Assembly: GCA_038330085.1 (NCBI GenBank)
Contig: JBBQNP010000138.1
Coordinates: 1 to 12,149, forward strand
DNA length: 12,149 nt
Direction: 5' to 3'
Source: JAEUIA01 sp038330085
GTDB taxonomy: Bacteria > Planctomycetota > UBA1135 > GCA-002686595
In this document: positions 1-7,768 of the stretch, in pieces
Layout: every line of letters starts with the position of its first letter
How positions within the stretch are numbered: position 1 is the first letter of the stretch
The notes under the pieces: generated by a model
What the model was told of the DNA's origin: nothing
Databases searched by the model: none
What the model saw: only the letters and a program-made list of their open reading frames with translations
Made by a program: the position numbers and the translations under genes

Positions 1-2314
1 CCTTCACTTTGAGCTCGACCGTGCGGAGGTGGTCGCCGCCCATGTCGACCTGCAACGACGAAGCACGCGTTGGATCGACCTTGAACAATCGCCGGACCTC
101 GGTGCCGAAGTCCCCGCTTGGCCTCCACGTCACGACCAAACTACAGGAGCCGTCCACCCTGAGTTGATGCGTGCAGCTCGTGCCCTTGCAATCGATGTCT
201 TCGGAATGGGGCTTCACGCCTGACCCGAACACGCTGACGGAGAGCATGCTCGCGGACGGAACGTTCGTGATCTGCAGCTCGAAGTTCGGGTGGACCTCCA
301 ATCGCTCTAGCTGGATCGGGCCAGTCCGTCCGGCGGAGGTGACGTCGACGTGGACCTCCTCGGAGCGAGGCGCGCGCGGCCTGACGGCTTCCATCCACAC
401 GACGTACTTGCTCGGCCAATGCGTGGGAAACGACCAACGACCCTCCGCGTCGATCGGCACGTCGAACATGTATCCGTTCTTGGCTCCCTGCGCGTCGACC
501 TCATCCGCCGCCACTCGGATCCGCGTGGGGATGTCCGCCTGTCCGGCGAGCATCTCCTTCGGGACGGTCCCGAAAATCACGGCGCCTGTCTGGGCGCGTT
601 TGACCTGCAGTGTGATCTCGATGGTCGCGTTGTCATCTGGCACCTGCTGACCCCACCAAGGTTGTGGTGGGATGGGCATGTCCTCGGTGGGCCGAAACGT
701 GTGCAGGTGCACTTCGTCCCAGTCGTCCGAGAAGATCATCGGTCTACGCGGTGGCTCGAGGGCTGGGCTGATCGAGACCCATCGATCCGGAACAAGCCCG
801 CGAACCTCGCACCGCCCTTGTTCATCCGTCGTGTGGTTGCGGGTCTCGGAGTCGGAGACGGAAGGCGAGGTCCTCACGCTCGTCGTCACGAGGAAATCCT
901 CGTGCGGTAGCGGATGGCCGTCGTCGCGGTCGAGCAGGGTCAGTTGCAGCGTCGTCCCGCTCGAGAGCGCGAGGTCGAGCGCCCCCGAAGCAATGACGGC
1001 TTCCGTGAGATCGACATGCAGCGGGATCGTCTCGTCGCTTGTGATCCACAGTTCGGCTCCATCGAGGGCGTTGGCGACCGCATACGTCGCATCGACGGCG
1101 TTGACACGTGCCCATCCGGTCGAAGTGCGCTGTTTCGTCTGACGGATAGTGAGCGCGTGTGGGATGCGCGCACGACCGTCCACCGTGACTACCCCTTGGA
1201 TGGAAGGCGATCCGAGCGGCTCGTCGAGCTTCAGGAGCACGTCGCGCTCGACTCGACCGGTGACTCCCTTTCGTAGCTCCTTCACCGTCAGTTCTGTCGT
1301 CCCGAGATGCCCATGCACTGCCGCGCGCAGGTACGCCTCGGCCGCCGACGCGGGCAGGACCAAGTCGGTCGTCTCGGAGTGGATCTGCACGTCGACGAAC
1401 TTGCGCGTCACCGCACTGACTGCGTTCGCGGTCGTCGCCCACCAGCATTCGATGCGCCCCTCGGTCGCCGCAGTGCTCACACGGTCCAGCACGCGCACGT
1501 GCAGGATGGTCGCGTCCGGATCCGCGACAAGAGTGATCGCGGAGGATCGCGCGAGGACCGGCGTCGAAGGCGATGTCAGTGGCGCCGCGGGCTTTCCATC
1601 CTCGCCCTTGTCGACGGGCGGCGCCTCCAGAGGAGTTCGAGCGGCGACCGTGTTCGGGGACGACGATGGCTCCGGTGTCTGCATGGCGCGCCAGCCGAGC
1701 CAACCGATTCCGAGCAAGGCGGCGGCGCCTGCTGCAGCGAACCACTTCGTACTCATGACTGCGACTCCCTTCGTGGGTGGAATCAACGCGATTGCCCAAC
1801 CGTGCGTGCTCGTTCCAAACTCGGCGTCGAGCCGGGTGCGCAACATCTCGAGGCCACGTGAGAGCCGCTTGCGTGCGGTGACTTCGTTCACGTTCGTGCG
1901 GCGCGCGACCTCGGGCATCGGCAGCTCGTCGAGGTAGCGGTACAGGATCGTCGAGCGGTACGGCTCGGACAGCGCCATCACGGCGTGTGCAACGCGTTGT
2001 TGCCGCGCGCCCCGCTCGACGATCTCGGCGTCGCTCTCGTCTCCCTCGGGCCTCGAAACGGCATGTTGGCGCTTGCGTCGGGCGGCTTCGGAGCGCGTGC
2101 GATCGAGCGCGAGCTTGCGCGTCACCGCCCCCAGCCATGCACGCAATCCGTTGCTCGATACGGGATCGCGACGCTCGAGCGCGACGCGCGCTACGTCTTG
2201 TGTGATGTCGTCGGCGGCTCCCGCGTCGCGCACGATCGCGAGCGCGAGCCGCCGCACCCAGCCGAGGTTGGCGAGCACCTCGTCCGAGCCAGGATGCGAC
2301 ATGTCCCGTTCCAT
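1..2314 (-). CDS. ECF-type sigma factor fused to a transmembrane segment and large extracytoplasmic domain (3' end beyond window)
   Basis: An uninterrupted frame of about 771 codons enters from the left edge without a stop. Residues ~14-83 match sigma-70 region 2 (AADDITQDVARVALERR, then LRAWLGAVTRKLALDRTR). Residues ~108-165 match region 4, with a helix-turn-helix around MPEVARRTNVNEVTARKR. A hydrophobic segment follows at ~191-208 (WFAAAGAAALLGIGWLGW), then a Pro/Ser/Thr-rich linker (~213-255) and a long beta-rich part. That part includes a carboxypeptidase-regulatory-like strand pattern near 495-510 (TDEQGRCEVRGLVP). Sigma factors with C-terminal membrane and sensor extensions are known in Planctomycetota. 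I infer a one-component sensor: the outside domain perceives something and the N-terminus directs RNA polymerase. No zinc-finger anti-sigma gene is nearby. The chosen ATG has GGAAG 4 nt upstream; GTG at 2341 or ATG at 2302 are possible. The domain call is firm; the signal and regulon are unknown. Confidence 0.85.
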   Translation of the reverse strand, partial: MERDMSHPGSDEVLANLGWVRRLALAIVRDAGAADDITQDVARVALERRDPVSSNGLRAWLGAVTRKLALDRTRSEAARRKRQHAVSRPEGDESDAEIVERGARQQRVAHAVMALSEPYRSTILYRYLDELPMPEVARRTNVNEVTARKRLSRGLEMLRTRLDAEFGTSTHGWAIALIPPTKGVAVMSTKWFAAAGAAALLGIGWLGWRAMQTPEPSSSPNTVAARTPLEAPPVDKGEDGKPAAPLTSPSTPVLARSSAITLVADPDATILHVRVLDRVSTAATEGRIECWWATTANAVSAVTRKFVDVQIHSETTDLVLPASAAEAYLRAAVHGHLGTTELTVKELRKGVTGRVERDVLLKLDEPLGSPSIQGVVTVDGRARIPHALTIRQTKQRTSTGWARVNAVDATYAVANALDGAELWITSDETIPLHVDLTEAVIASGALDLALSSGTTLQLTLLDRDDGHPLPHEDFLVTTSVRTSPSVSDSETRNHTTDEQGRCEVRGLVPDRWVSISPALEPPRRPMIFSDDWDEVHLHTFRPTEDMPIPPQPWWGQQVPDDNATIEITLQVKRAQTGAVIFGTVPKEMLAGQADIPTRIRVAADEVDAQGAKNGYMFDVPIDAEGRWSFPTHWPSKYVVWMEAVRPRAPRSEEVHVDVTSAGRTGPIQLERLEVHPNFELQITNVPSASMLSVSVFGSGVKPHSEDIDCKGTSCTHQLRVDGSCSLVVTWRPSGDFGTEVRRLFKVDPTRASSLQVDMGGDHLRTVELKVK
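1757..1775 (-). promoter_or_regulatory. Strong internal Shine-Dalgarno inside the sigma-membrane fusion gene
   Basis: Within the fused frame, GAAGGGAG (1772-1765, read on the minus strand) lies 8 nt before an in-frame ATG at 1756, codon 187. That ATG opens exactly at the membrane segment (MSTKWFAAAG). The signal is better than the one before the full-length start. It could allow a second, sigma-free product: a membrane protein carrying only the extracytoplasmic part. Because the frame is continuous, the site could also be a relic of two coupled genes that became fused, or chance. Confidence 0.45.
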
Positions 2315-2424
2315 CGCTTCCAGGATGGAGACGTCGCGCACGGAGTGACGGGAATCCTGCGGATCTTCGTGCGCGCGATGGACGGGCCGATATCCTTCCG
2401 GGCCGCATTCGTGCGAACCATCCG

Positions 2425-2661
2425 ATGAGCACCTACTCCGTCAAGAGCTACTCAGTCCAACCCGTCGACGGCGACGACCAGATCGAGGTCGTCATCCATG
2501 CCAACGACGGGTCGAAGTGGGAGTACGGGATCCCGTTCAGCCGCTCGACGGGGCGGTACATGTTCGAGGAAATCGATGTGCTGGCGATGGACTTCGGAGA
2601 TGAGTTCGCGGAGGAGCTCACTCAGAAGATCGAGGCGCTCGTCGACAGCTTGGTGAAGTGA
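2425..2661 (+). CDS. Small acidic protein of unknown function (78 aa)
   Basis: I do not recognise the family. The 78-residue product is acidic and soluble-looking, with no signal peptide or membrane segment. An N-terminal beta-rich part (YSVKSYSVQPVDGDDQIEVV) leads into a C-terminal amphipathic helix (FAEELTQKIEALVDSLVK). Nearly every codon ends in G or C except near the ends, as expected for a real gene in this genome, so I accept it despite its size. No good Shine-Dalgarno precedes the ATG. It is divergent from the sigma-fusion gene; the 110 nt between the two starts must hold both promoters, so shared control is possible but unproven. Structured repeat DNA follows immediately downstream. 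Confidence 0.65.
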   Translation: MSTYSVKSYSVQPVDGDDQIEVVIHANDGSKWEYGIPFSRSTGRYMFEEIDVLAMDFGDEFAEELTQKIEALVDSLVK

Positions 2662-2700
2662 GGTGTGCCTGACTCCGGTCGCGCGTATTCCGCGCAACCG

Positions 2701-2779
2701 GTGGCTCGCACCGCTCAGGCAGTCCATTCCCGACCAGTTCCGGGGGACTGTCGGGAAGGGAATGGCCGAACGGTGCCAC
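2701..2779. repeat. Long imperfect palindrome, possible terminator or REP-like hairpin
   Basis: Nested inverted arms are visible. Outer GTGGC..CACCG (2701-2713, with a 3-nt bulge) faces CGGTGCCAC (2771-2779). Middle CCATTCCC (2724-2731) faces GGGAATGG (2758-2765). The inner pair is CAGTTC with GGACTG around a CGGG loop. The RNA would fold into one arm of about 80 nt beginning some 40 nt after the stop of the small gene. It has no U-tract, so an intrinsic terminator of the classic kind is doubtful. A transcript-stabilising hairpin or a relic REP-type element fits equally well. Confidence 0.55.
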
Positions 2780-2796
2780 TGCACATCGCGCCGCGT

Positions 2797-2850
2797 GCGA
2801 CCCCCGACTCACGAAACTTGTCCGAGTCTTCGACGAGTTTCTACCCAGGC
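2797..2850 (+). repeat. Diverged intergenic repeat, copy A
   Basis: This segment shares GCGAYCCCCGAC, then CCGAG-CTTCG-CG-GTTTCTACCCAGGC, with copy B at 3061-3107, and CCCCCGAC-CA-GAAACT with the inverted copy C at 8782-8838. Copy A alone also forms a 10-bp stem (GAAACTTGTC at 2813-2822 with GACGAGTTTC at 2832-2841). In one frame it reads PPTHETCPSLRRVSTQA. Confidence 0.6.
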
Positions 2851-3060
2851 CATTCCGTCGAATGACGGGAACGTGCGTCGCCCAATCAAGTCTTCCATCA
2901 GCCGGAACCGACCCCGGCGCATGAAGCCGAACCTCATCGTAGTTGTGAGCTGTCTCGGCCCCCTCGATCCAGGGTCACGACTTGATTGAGCGACGCACGA
3001 GTTCGTAATCGCGCGCCAAGCAACGAACACAGGCGGGGACAGTTCCACACCGCACGGCGC

Positions 3061-3107
3061 GCGATCCCCGACACTGGTCCGAGGCTTCGGCGTGTTTCTA
3101 CCCAGGC
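3061..3107 (+). repeat. Diverged intergenic repeat, copy B
   Basis: This copy ends 3 nt before the stop codon of the convergent TPR lipoprotein gene. It matches copy A over its second half almost exactly (TTTCTACCCAGGC identical) but lacks about 7 nt in the middle and does not form the copy A stem. Its corresponding frame reads PDTGPRLRRVSTQA. Confidence 0.6.
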
Positions 3108-3110
3108 ACC

Positions 3111-4250
3111 CTACGGCTTCTCTTCCGTCTTCTTGTCGAAGGGCTCGAGCAGCTTGAGCAGCGCCTTGCGGCGATCGGCGTCCTGCTCCAGCGCGAGCGC
3201 GCGCTTCACCATGTCGCGCGTGCCGGCCTCGTCGCCGTGGGCGGCATAGAGCACGGCGAGGTTCGTCACGCCGACCAAGCAGGCCGGATCCGTCTCGATC
3301 GCACGCCGATAGTGCTCGACCGCGTCGTCGTACTTGTTTGATTCTTCCGACACCACGCCGAGCTGGAAGTGCGCCTTCGTGTTCTGCGGATCGAGCGCGA
3401 CCGCCTTGTCGAGCCAACTGCGCGCGGTGTCCAGCGCGTCGGGATGATCGCGGCGCACGTCCGAATCGCACGCCAACGTCGACGCGCTCAAGAGGTCCTC
3501 GACGATGCTGGTCGAGTAGCCGAACGCCTTTTTCCACGCAGTGAACGATCCGCTCGCATCCCCCGAACCCTTGAGCGCGCGAGCGAGCATGCTGTAGCTC
3601 TCGTAGTCGCCGCCGCGCACGCGCACGAGCTCCTGCAACGGCTGCACGGCGGAACCGGGCAGGTTGAGCTCGAGCCGCACGCGTCCGAGCCCGAGCAACG
3701 CCGTCGCACGATCCGGATCGATCGTGATCACGCGCTCGAAGTAACCCTCCGCGGGCCGGCGGAAGTGCATCGCGACGAGGATCTCCGCCTTCATCTCGAG
3801 CAGATCGGGATCATCGGGATGATCGCGCAACCCGAGGTTCACCATGTTGTTGGCGCTCTCGGCGTCCTTGTTCATCAAAAGCGCGCGCGACGTCTCGACG
3901 ATCGGCCGCGCGCTCGCGCCGTGATCGGCGAGGTAGACCGCATACCAGCGATCGGCTGCATCGCGCCAATCACCGCGCGCACTCGCAGCAGCTGCGGCAT
4001 TGGGGTCGGCATTGGCCGTGCGTGAAGGTCCTTGCGGCGCGGCCTGACAACCTGCGAACAAGACACCCAGGCCGAGGAGGCAGATGAAGTGGGCGACCCA
4101 GCCCAGCACCGATGCGCTCTGTGCCGGCTGCTTCTGCGCCGAAGCGCGCTGCGCCGACGGTGTTTGGCCGCTCCTCTGCAGCCCGGACTTGCTCGCCTTC
4201 GACCCGCCCATCATCGACGTGCCCACTACCGACGTGTTCGGCCTCGACAT
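3111..4250 (-). CDS. Tetratricopeptide-repeat lipoprotein
   Basis: The 379-residue product has a polar Ser/Gln/Ala-rich start, then a hydrophobic stretch at ~48-66 ending in a lipobox-like FAGC with Cys68. This suggests export and lipid anchoring by the Lgt/Lsp route. The rest is helical repeats of TPR type at ~148-181, 182-213, 273-290, 292-325 and 326-358; the clearest is HFQLGVVSEESNKYDDAVEH followed by YRRAIETDP. TPR proteins are scaffolds, so the partner is unknown. The stop is TAG. The start is uncertain: ATG at 4250 gives an unusually long polar leader, while GTG at 4109 would give a normal-length lipoprotein signal but without the usual basic residues. A longer frame upstream runs antisense into the HAD gene and is unlikely. 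The gene is convergent with the small acidic gene and divergent from the HAD gene. Confidence 0.85.
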   Translation of the reverse strand: MSRPNTSVVGTSMMGGSKASKSGLQRSGQTPSAQRASAQKQPAQSASVLGWVAHFICLLGLGVLFAGCQAAPQGPSRTANADPNAAAAASARGDWRDAADRWYAVYLADHGASARPIVETSRALLMNKDAESANNMVNLGLRDHPDDPDLLEMKAEILVAMHFRRPAEGYFERVITIDPDRATALLGLGRVRLELNLPGSAVQPLQELVRVRGGDYESYSMLARALKGSGDASGSFTAWKKAFGYSTSIVEDLLSASTLACDSDVRRDHPDALDTARSWLDKAVALDPQNTKAHFQLGVVSEESNKYDDAVEHYRRAIETDPACLVGVTNLAVLYAAHGDEAGTRDMVKRALALEQDADRRKALLKLLEPFDKKTEEKP

Positions 4251-4425
4251 GGCGTCCAGTCTCGCACGGTTGCGTTCAGCCTGCGCAATCCCCGAAACCG
4301 CCCGCCTGGAATCACTGCACCGGTTCACGATTCGCCCGCCGACGTTTCCTCCGTGCGGTGCCTTGTGCGAAACTGCACCTTGGCGACCCGGCCGACGCAA
4401 GCGGGGTCTTCCCTGATTCCTGCCC

Positions 4426-5116
4426 ATGTCCCTCAAGGCTGTCTTCATCGACGTCGGCAATACGCTGCTTTACGAGAAGCCCTCCCGTTTCGAGATCTAT
4501 GCCGAGCGGGCCCGTTCCCGAGGGTTTTCGCTCGACGCCCTGGAGATGCGGAAATGCATGCTGCGTGCCCACCACGAGCTGCCGCGGGAGATCGGTGGGG
4601 CATACCGCTACAGCGATCCCTGGTTCGGTTCGTACATCGAGCGCATTTTCCACGACTACCTTGGGCTCGTGAAGAGCGATCTCGACCCTGTGCGTGAAGA
4701 ACTCTTCGCGCATTTCTCGGACCCCGGGACCTTCGTGCTCCACGAGGGGGCGCGCGAGCTGCTCACCGAGCTGCGCGAGTACGGTTTGAGGATCGGCATC
4801 ATCTCCAACTGGAGCGCGCGCCTGCCGCAGTTGCTCCAGGATCTCGGCGTTGCGAGCCAGGTGGACTTCGTGTTGTGCTCGGCGATCGAGAGGCTGGAGA
4901 AGCCTGATCCGCTGATCTTCCTGAAGGCGCTGCATCTGGCGGGCGTGCGAGCCGACGAAGCCTTGCACGTAGGTGACGATTGGGAGAAGGACATGCTCGG
5001 TCCCCGCCGCGTCGGCATCCGCAGCATCCTCGTCGATCACGCGCGTGAAGCGGCGCACACGCCGCGCGTCGACAACTTGAACGAGCTGCGCGAGATCGTC
5101 GCCAGGTTGACGGGAC

Positions 5117-5124
<8 letters not shown>
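4426..5124 (+). CDS. HAD-superfamily hydrolase (subfamily IA-like)
   Basis: This 232-residue protein shows the four HAD motifs. Motif I is FIDVGNTL with nucleophile Asp9, motif II is IISNWS with Ser127, motif III is Lys159 in EKPDPLIF, and motif IV is HVGDDWEKDM with Asp184/Asp185 and Asp189. A helical cap insert (~20-95) after motif I fits subfamily IA. The residue two after the nucleophile is Gly11, where phosphatases normally have the general-acid Asp. REG-2/HDHD3-like members and haloacid dehalogenases also lack it. The reaction therefore cannot be named; small phosphate-ester or dehalogenase-like chemistry, or a non-catalytic role, remain open. It is the first gene of a tight plus-strand run, and its stop overlaps the MoxR gene start by 8 nt, implying coupled translation. 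Confidence 0.88.
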
Positions 5125-6121
<997 letters not shown>

Positions 6122-6128
6122 TCCACGC

Positions 6129-6809
6129 GTGGACTACGACCGCATCTACACCTACCGCTTCCGCGGTATCGATCCGCGCGAGAAGCTCGCCGTGTGGACG
6201 GTGCTCTCGCGCTGGCTGGCGAAGAAGCTCGGCAACCCTTCGATCGTGCTCGATCCGGCTGCGGGTGCGTGCGAGTTCATCAACACGGTTCCCGCACACG
6301 AGCGCTGGGCCGTCGACATGGGCGCGCAAGTGCGCACGCTCGCCGCCGACGGTGTGCGCGCTTTCGTCGGCAAGATCGACGACATCGAGTTGCCCCAAGC
6401 ACACTTCGAAGGCGTCTTCGTGTCGAACTTCCTCGAGCACCTGCCCGACCCGCAGGCCTGCGCGACGTTCCTGGAGCGGATGCACGCATTGCTCGTGCCG
6501 GGTGGCCGCATCGTCGTCATGGGGCCGAACTTCCGCGCCTGTCCGCGCGAGTACTTCGACTTCGCCGACCACACGCTGGTGCTGACCGAGAAGTCGGCGG
6601 CCGAGCAGCTTTTTGCGGCCGGGTTCGAGATCGTCGAGATCCACACGCGCTTCCTGCCGCTGAGCTTCCGCGGGAGCATACCGTTCCGGGACTGGGTCGT
6701 ATCCGTGTACCTCTCGATGCCCTTCGCGTGGCGCTTCTTCGGCAAGCAGTTCCTGCTCGTCGCCGAGAAGCCTCGCGTTTCGTCTGCACCCGTTTCGCGG
6801 ATATCCTGA
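6129..6809 (+). CDS. Class I SAM-dependent methyltransferase
   Basis: The 226-residue product has a Rossmann methyltransferase layout: motif I VLDPAAGACEF (40-50), an acidic residue ending strand 2 (Asp63), FEGVFVSNFLEHLPDP (93-108), and LLVPGGRIVVMGPNF (121-135). These resemble the Methyltransf_11 group. A hydrophobic and aromatic stretch near 186-212 could touch a membrane. The substrate cannot be read from the sequence. I choose GTG at 6129, 7 nt after the MoxR stop, with AGGG about 12 nt upstream. The only in-frame ATG upstream (6012) lies inside the MoxR gene and would add a low-complexity leader. The next gene starts 7 nt after its stop, so it sits mid-operon. Confidence 0.88.
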   Translation: MDYDRIYTYRFRGIDPREKLAVWTVLSRWLAKKLGNPSIVLDPAAGACEFINTVPAHERWAVDMGAQVRTLAADGVRAFVGKIDDIELPQAHFEGVFVSNFLEHLPDPQACATFLERMHALLVPGGRIVVMGPNFRACPREYFDFADHTLVLTEKSAAEQLFAAGFEIVEIHTRFLPLSFRGSIPFRDWVVSVYLSMPFAWRFFGKQFLLVAEKPRVSSAPVSRIS

Positions 6810-6816
6810 GACGGAC

Positions 6817-7677
6817 ATGGACTGTCGCGTCGTACTCGCCCAGATCGAACCCACGCTGGGCAACGTGCCCGCCAACATCGACACGCACGTGCGCGAGATC
6901 CGCGCGGCGATCGATGCGCGTGCGGACCTCGTCGTCTTTCCCGAGCTGTCGTTGACCGGCTATTTCCTCAAGGACCAGACGTCGGAGGTCGCGCTCGAGG
7001 TCGACTCGGACGAGCTCGGCACCATCGCCGACCTGTCGCGGCACATCTCGATCGTCGTCGGGTTCGCTGAGCGCGGCCGCGACGGGCGCGTGTACAACTC
7101 GATCGCGTTCTTCGAGGACGGCGAGCTCCTCGAGCTGCATCGCAAGGTCCACCTCGTGCACTACGGCATGTTCGACGAGGGCCGCGACTTCGCGCCAGGA
7201 GAACGGTTCCGCGCGTTCGAGAGCAAGCACGGTCGCTTCGGCCTCTTGATCTGCGAGGACATGTGGCACGTCGGCAGCTCGTGGTTGCACTTCTTGTCGA
7301 ACGTCGACGCGCTGATCGTCGTCAGCTCGGGGCCAGGACGCGGCGTGACCGAGGACGAGAGCGGCCTGCGCTCGACGCACGTGTGGAACAAGATCCACGA
7401 CACGCTCGCGCTGCTTTACCAGACCTGGATCGTGTACGTGAACCGCGTCGGGTCCGAGGACGGCATCCTCTTCGGTGGCGGGTCGCGCGTCGTCGGTCCG
7501 GACGGGCGCGAGACGGCTGTGATCGCGGGCCTCGATCCGGGCCGCGTCGAAGCGCGCTTGGATTCCGACGCGCTGCGCCGCGCGCGCGTGGCGACGCCGC
7601 TGCGCCGCGACGAGAAACCGTGGATCATCGCGCGCGAGCTGGCGCGGCTTTCGAGCGGAGCGCAGCCGCAACCGTGA
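6817..7677 (+). CDS. Nitrilase-family amidohydrolase, likely glutaminase partner of NAD+ synthase
   Basis: This 286-residue carbon-nitrogen hydrolase carries the Glu-Lys-Cys triad: Glu43 in VVFPELSLTGY, Lys110 in LHRKVHLVHYGMFDEGRDF, and Cys146 in GLLICEDMW. The wording around the lysine (a YG-FDEGR-F-PG pattern) and the later LFGGGSRVVGPDGR are close to the N-terminal glutaminase domain of glutamine-dependent NAD+ synthetase, more than to generic amidases. The next gene, 91 nt on, is the synthetase half. I infer that it hydrolyses glutamine and supplies ammonia to NadE in trans. The combined length (286 + 273 = 559 residues) matches a fused bacterial NadE. It could instead act on another amide. 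The start has a GAGACGG-type ribosome site 3 nt upstream. Confidence 0.85.
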   Translation: MDCRVVLAQIEPTLGNVPANIDTHVREIRAAIDARADLVVFPELSLTGYFLKDQTSEVALEVDSDELGTIADLSRHISIVVGFAERGRDGRVYNSIAFFEDGELLELHRKVHLVHYGMFDEGRDFAPGERFRAFESKHGRFGLLICEDMWHVGSSWLHFLSNVDALIVVSSGPGRGVTEDESGLRSTHVWNKIHDTLALLYQTWIVYVNRVGSEDGILFGGGSRVVGPDGRETAVIAGLDPGRVEARLDSDALRRARVATPLRRDEKPWIIARELARLSSGAQPQP

Positions 7678-7768
7678 GACAGCTCGACGAATCGTCTGCG
7701 CCTGAGCTCGAGCTCCTTCACTCCTTCCACCCTCGCTCGCCTGTACCCGACGCAACGAGACGACACCG
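7678..7768 (+). other. 91-nt spacer between the glutaminase-like and NAD+ synthase genes
   Basis: The spacer carries a perfect 12-bp palindrome, GAGCTCGAGCTC (7704-7715). It has no convincing terminator or strong ribosome-binding site; GAG at 7757-7759 is the best candidate for the downstream ATG. The downstream frame is closed by TGA at 7703-7705, so the two genes cannot be read as one polypeptide by a single frameshift at the junction. Confidence 0.5.

Larger units (their letters stand above)
2662..3110. other. 449-nt intergenic region without a credible gene
   Basis: This gap separates the small acidic protein gene from the convergent TPR lipoprotein gene. It holds a long imperfect palindrome (2701-2779) and two diverged copies of a repeat (2797-2850 and 3061-3107). 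Words such as GTGCCTGACTCC-like at 2665-2676 and GGGGACAGTTCC at 3036-3047 resemble sequences I associate with extragenic palindromes near REP-associated transposases in other bacteria; that link is from memory and weak. Short open frames here have poor codon use and no family match. Confidence 0.6.

Noticed and set aside
822..2432. A 536-codon open frame on the minus strand
   Set aside because: It overlaps the sigma-fusion gene in another frame of the same strand. It is extremely rich in Arg and Ala with no domain, whereas the accepted frame shows clear sigma regions 2 and 4.
2663..2989. Small plus-strand open frames across the intergenic region
   Set aside because: They run through the palindrome and repeat copy A, have poor codon use and no start signal. 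Their only shared peptide comes from the repeat itself, which is reported as a repeat.
7678..7768. A simple frameshift splitting one fused nadE gene
   Set aside because: The upstream gene ends in a proper stop, and the downstream frame is itself closed by TGA at 7703-7705. Both halves look complete, so two genes fit better than a sequencing error.
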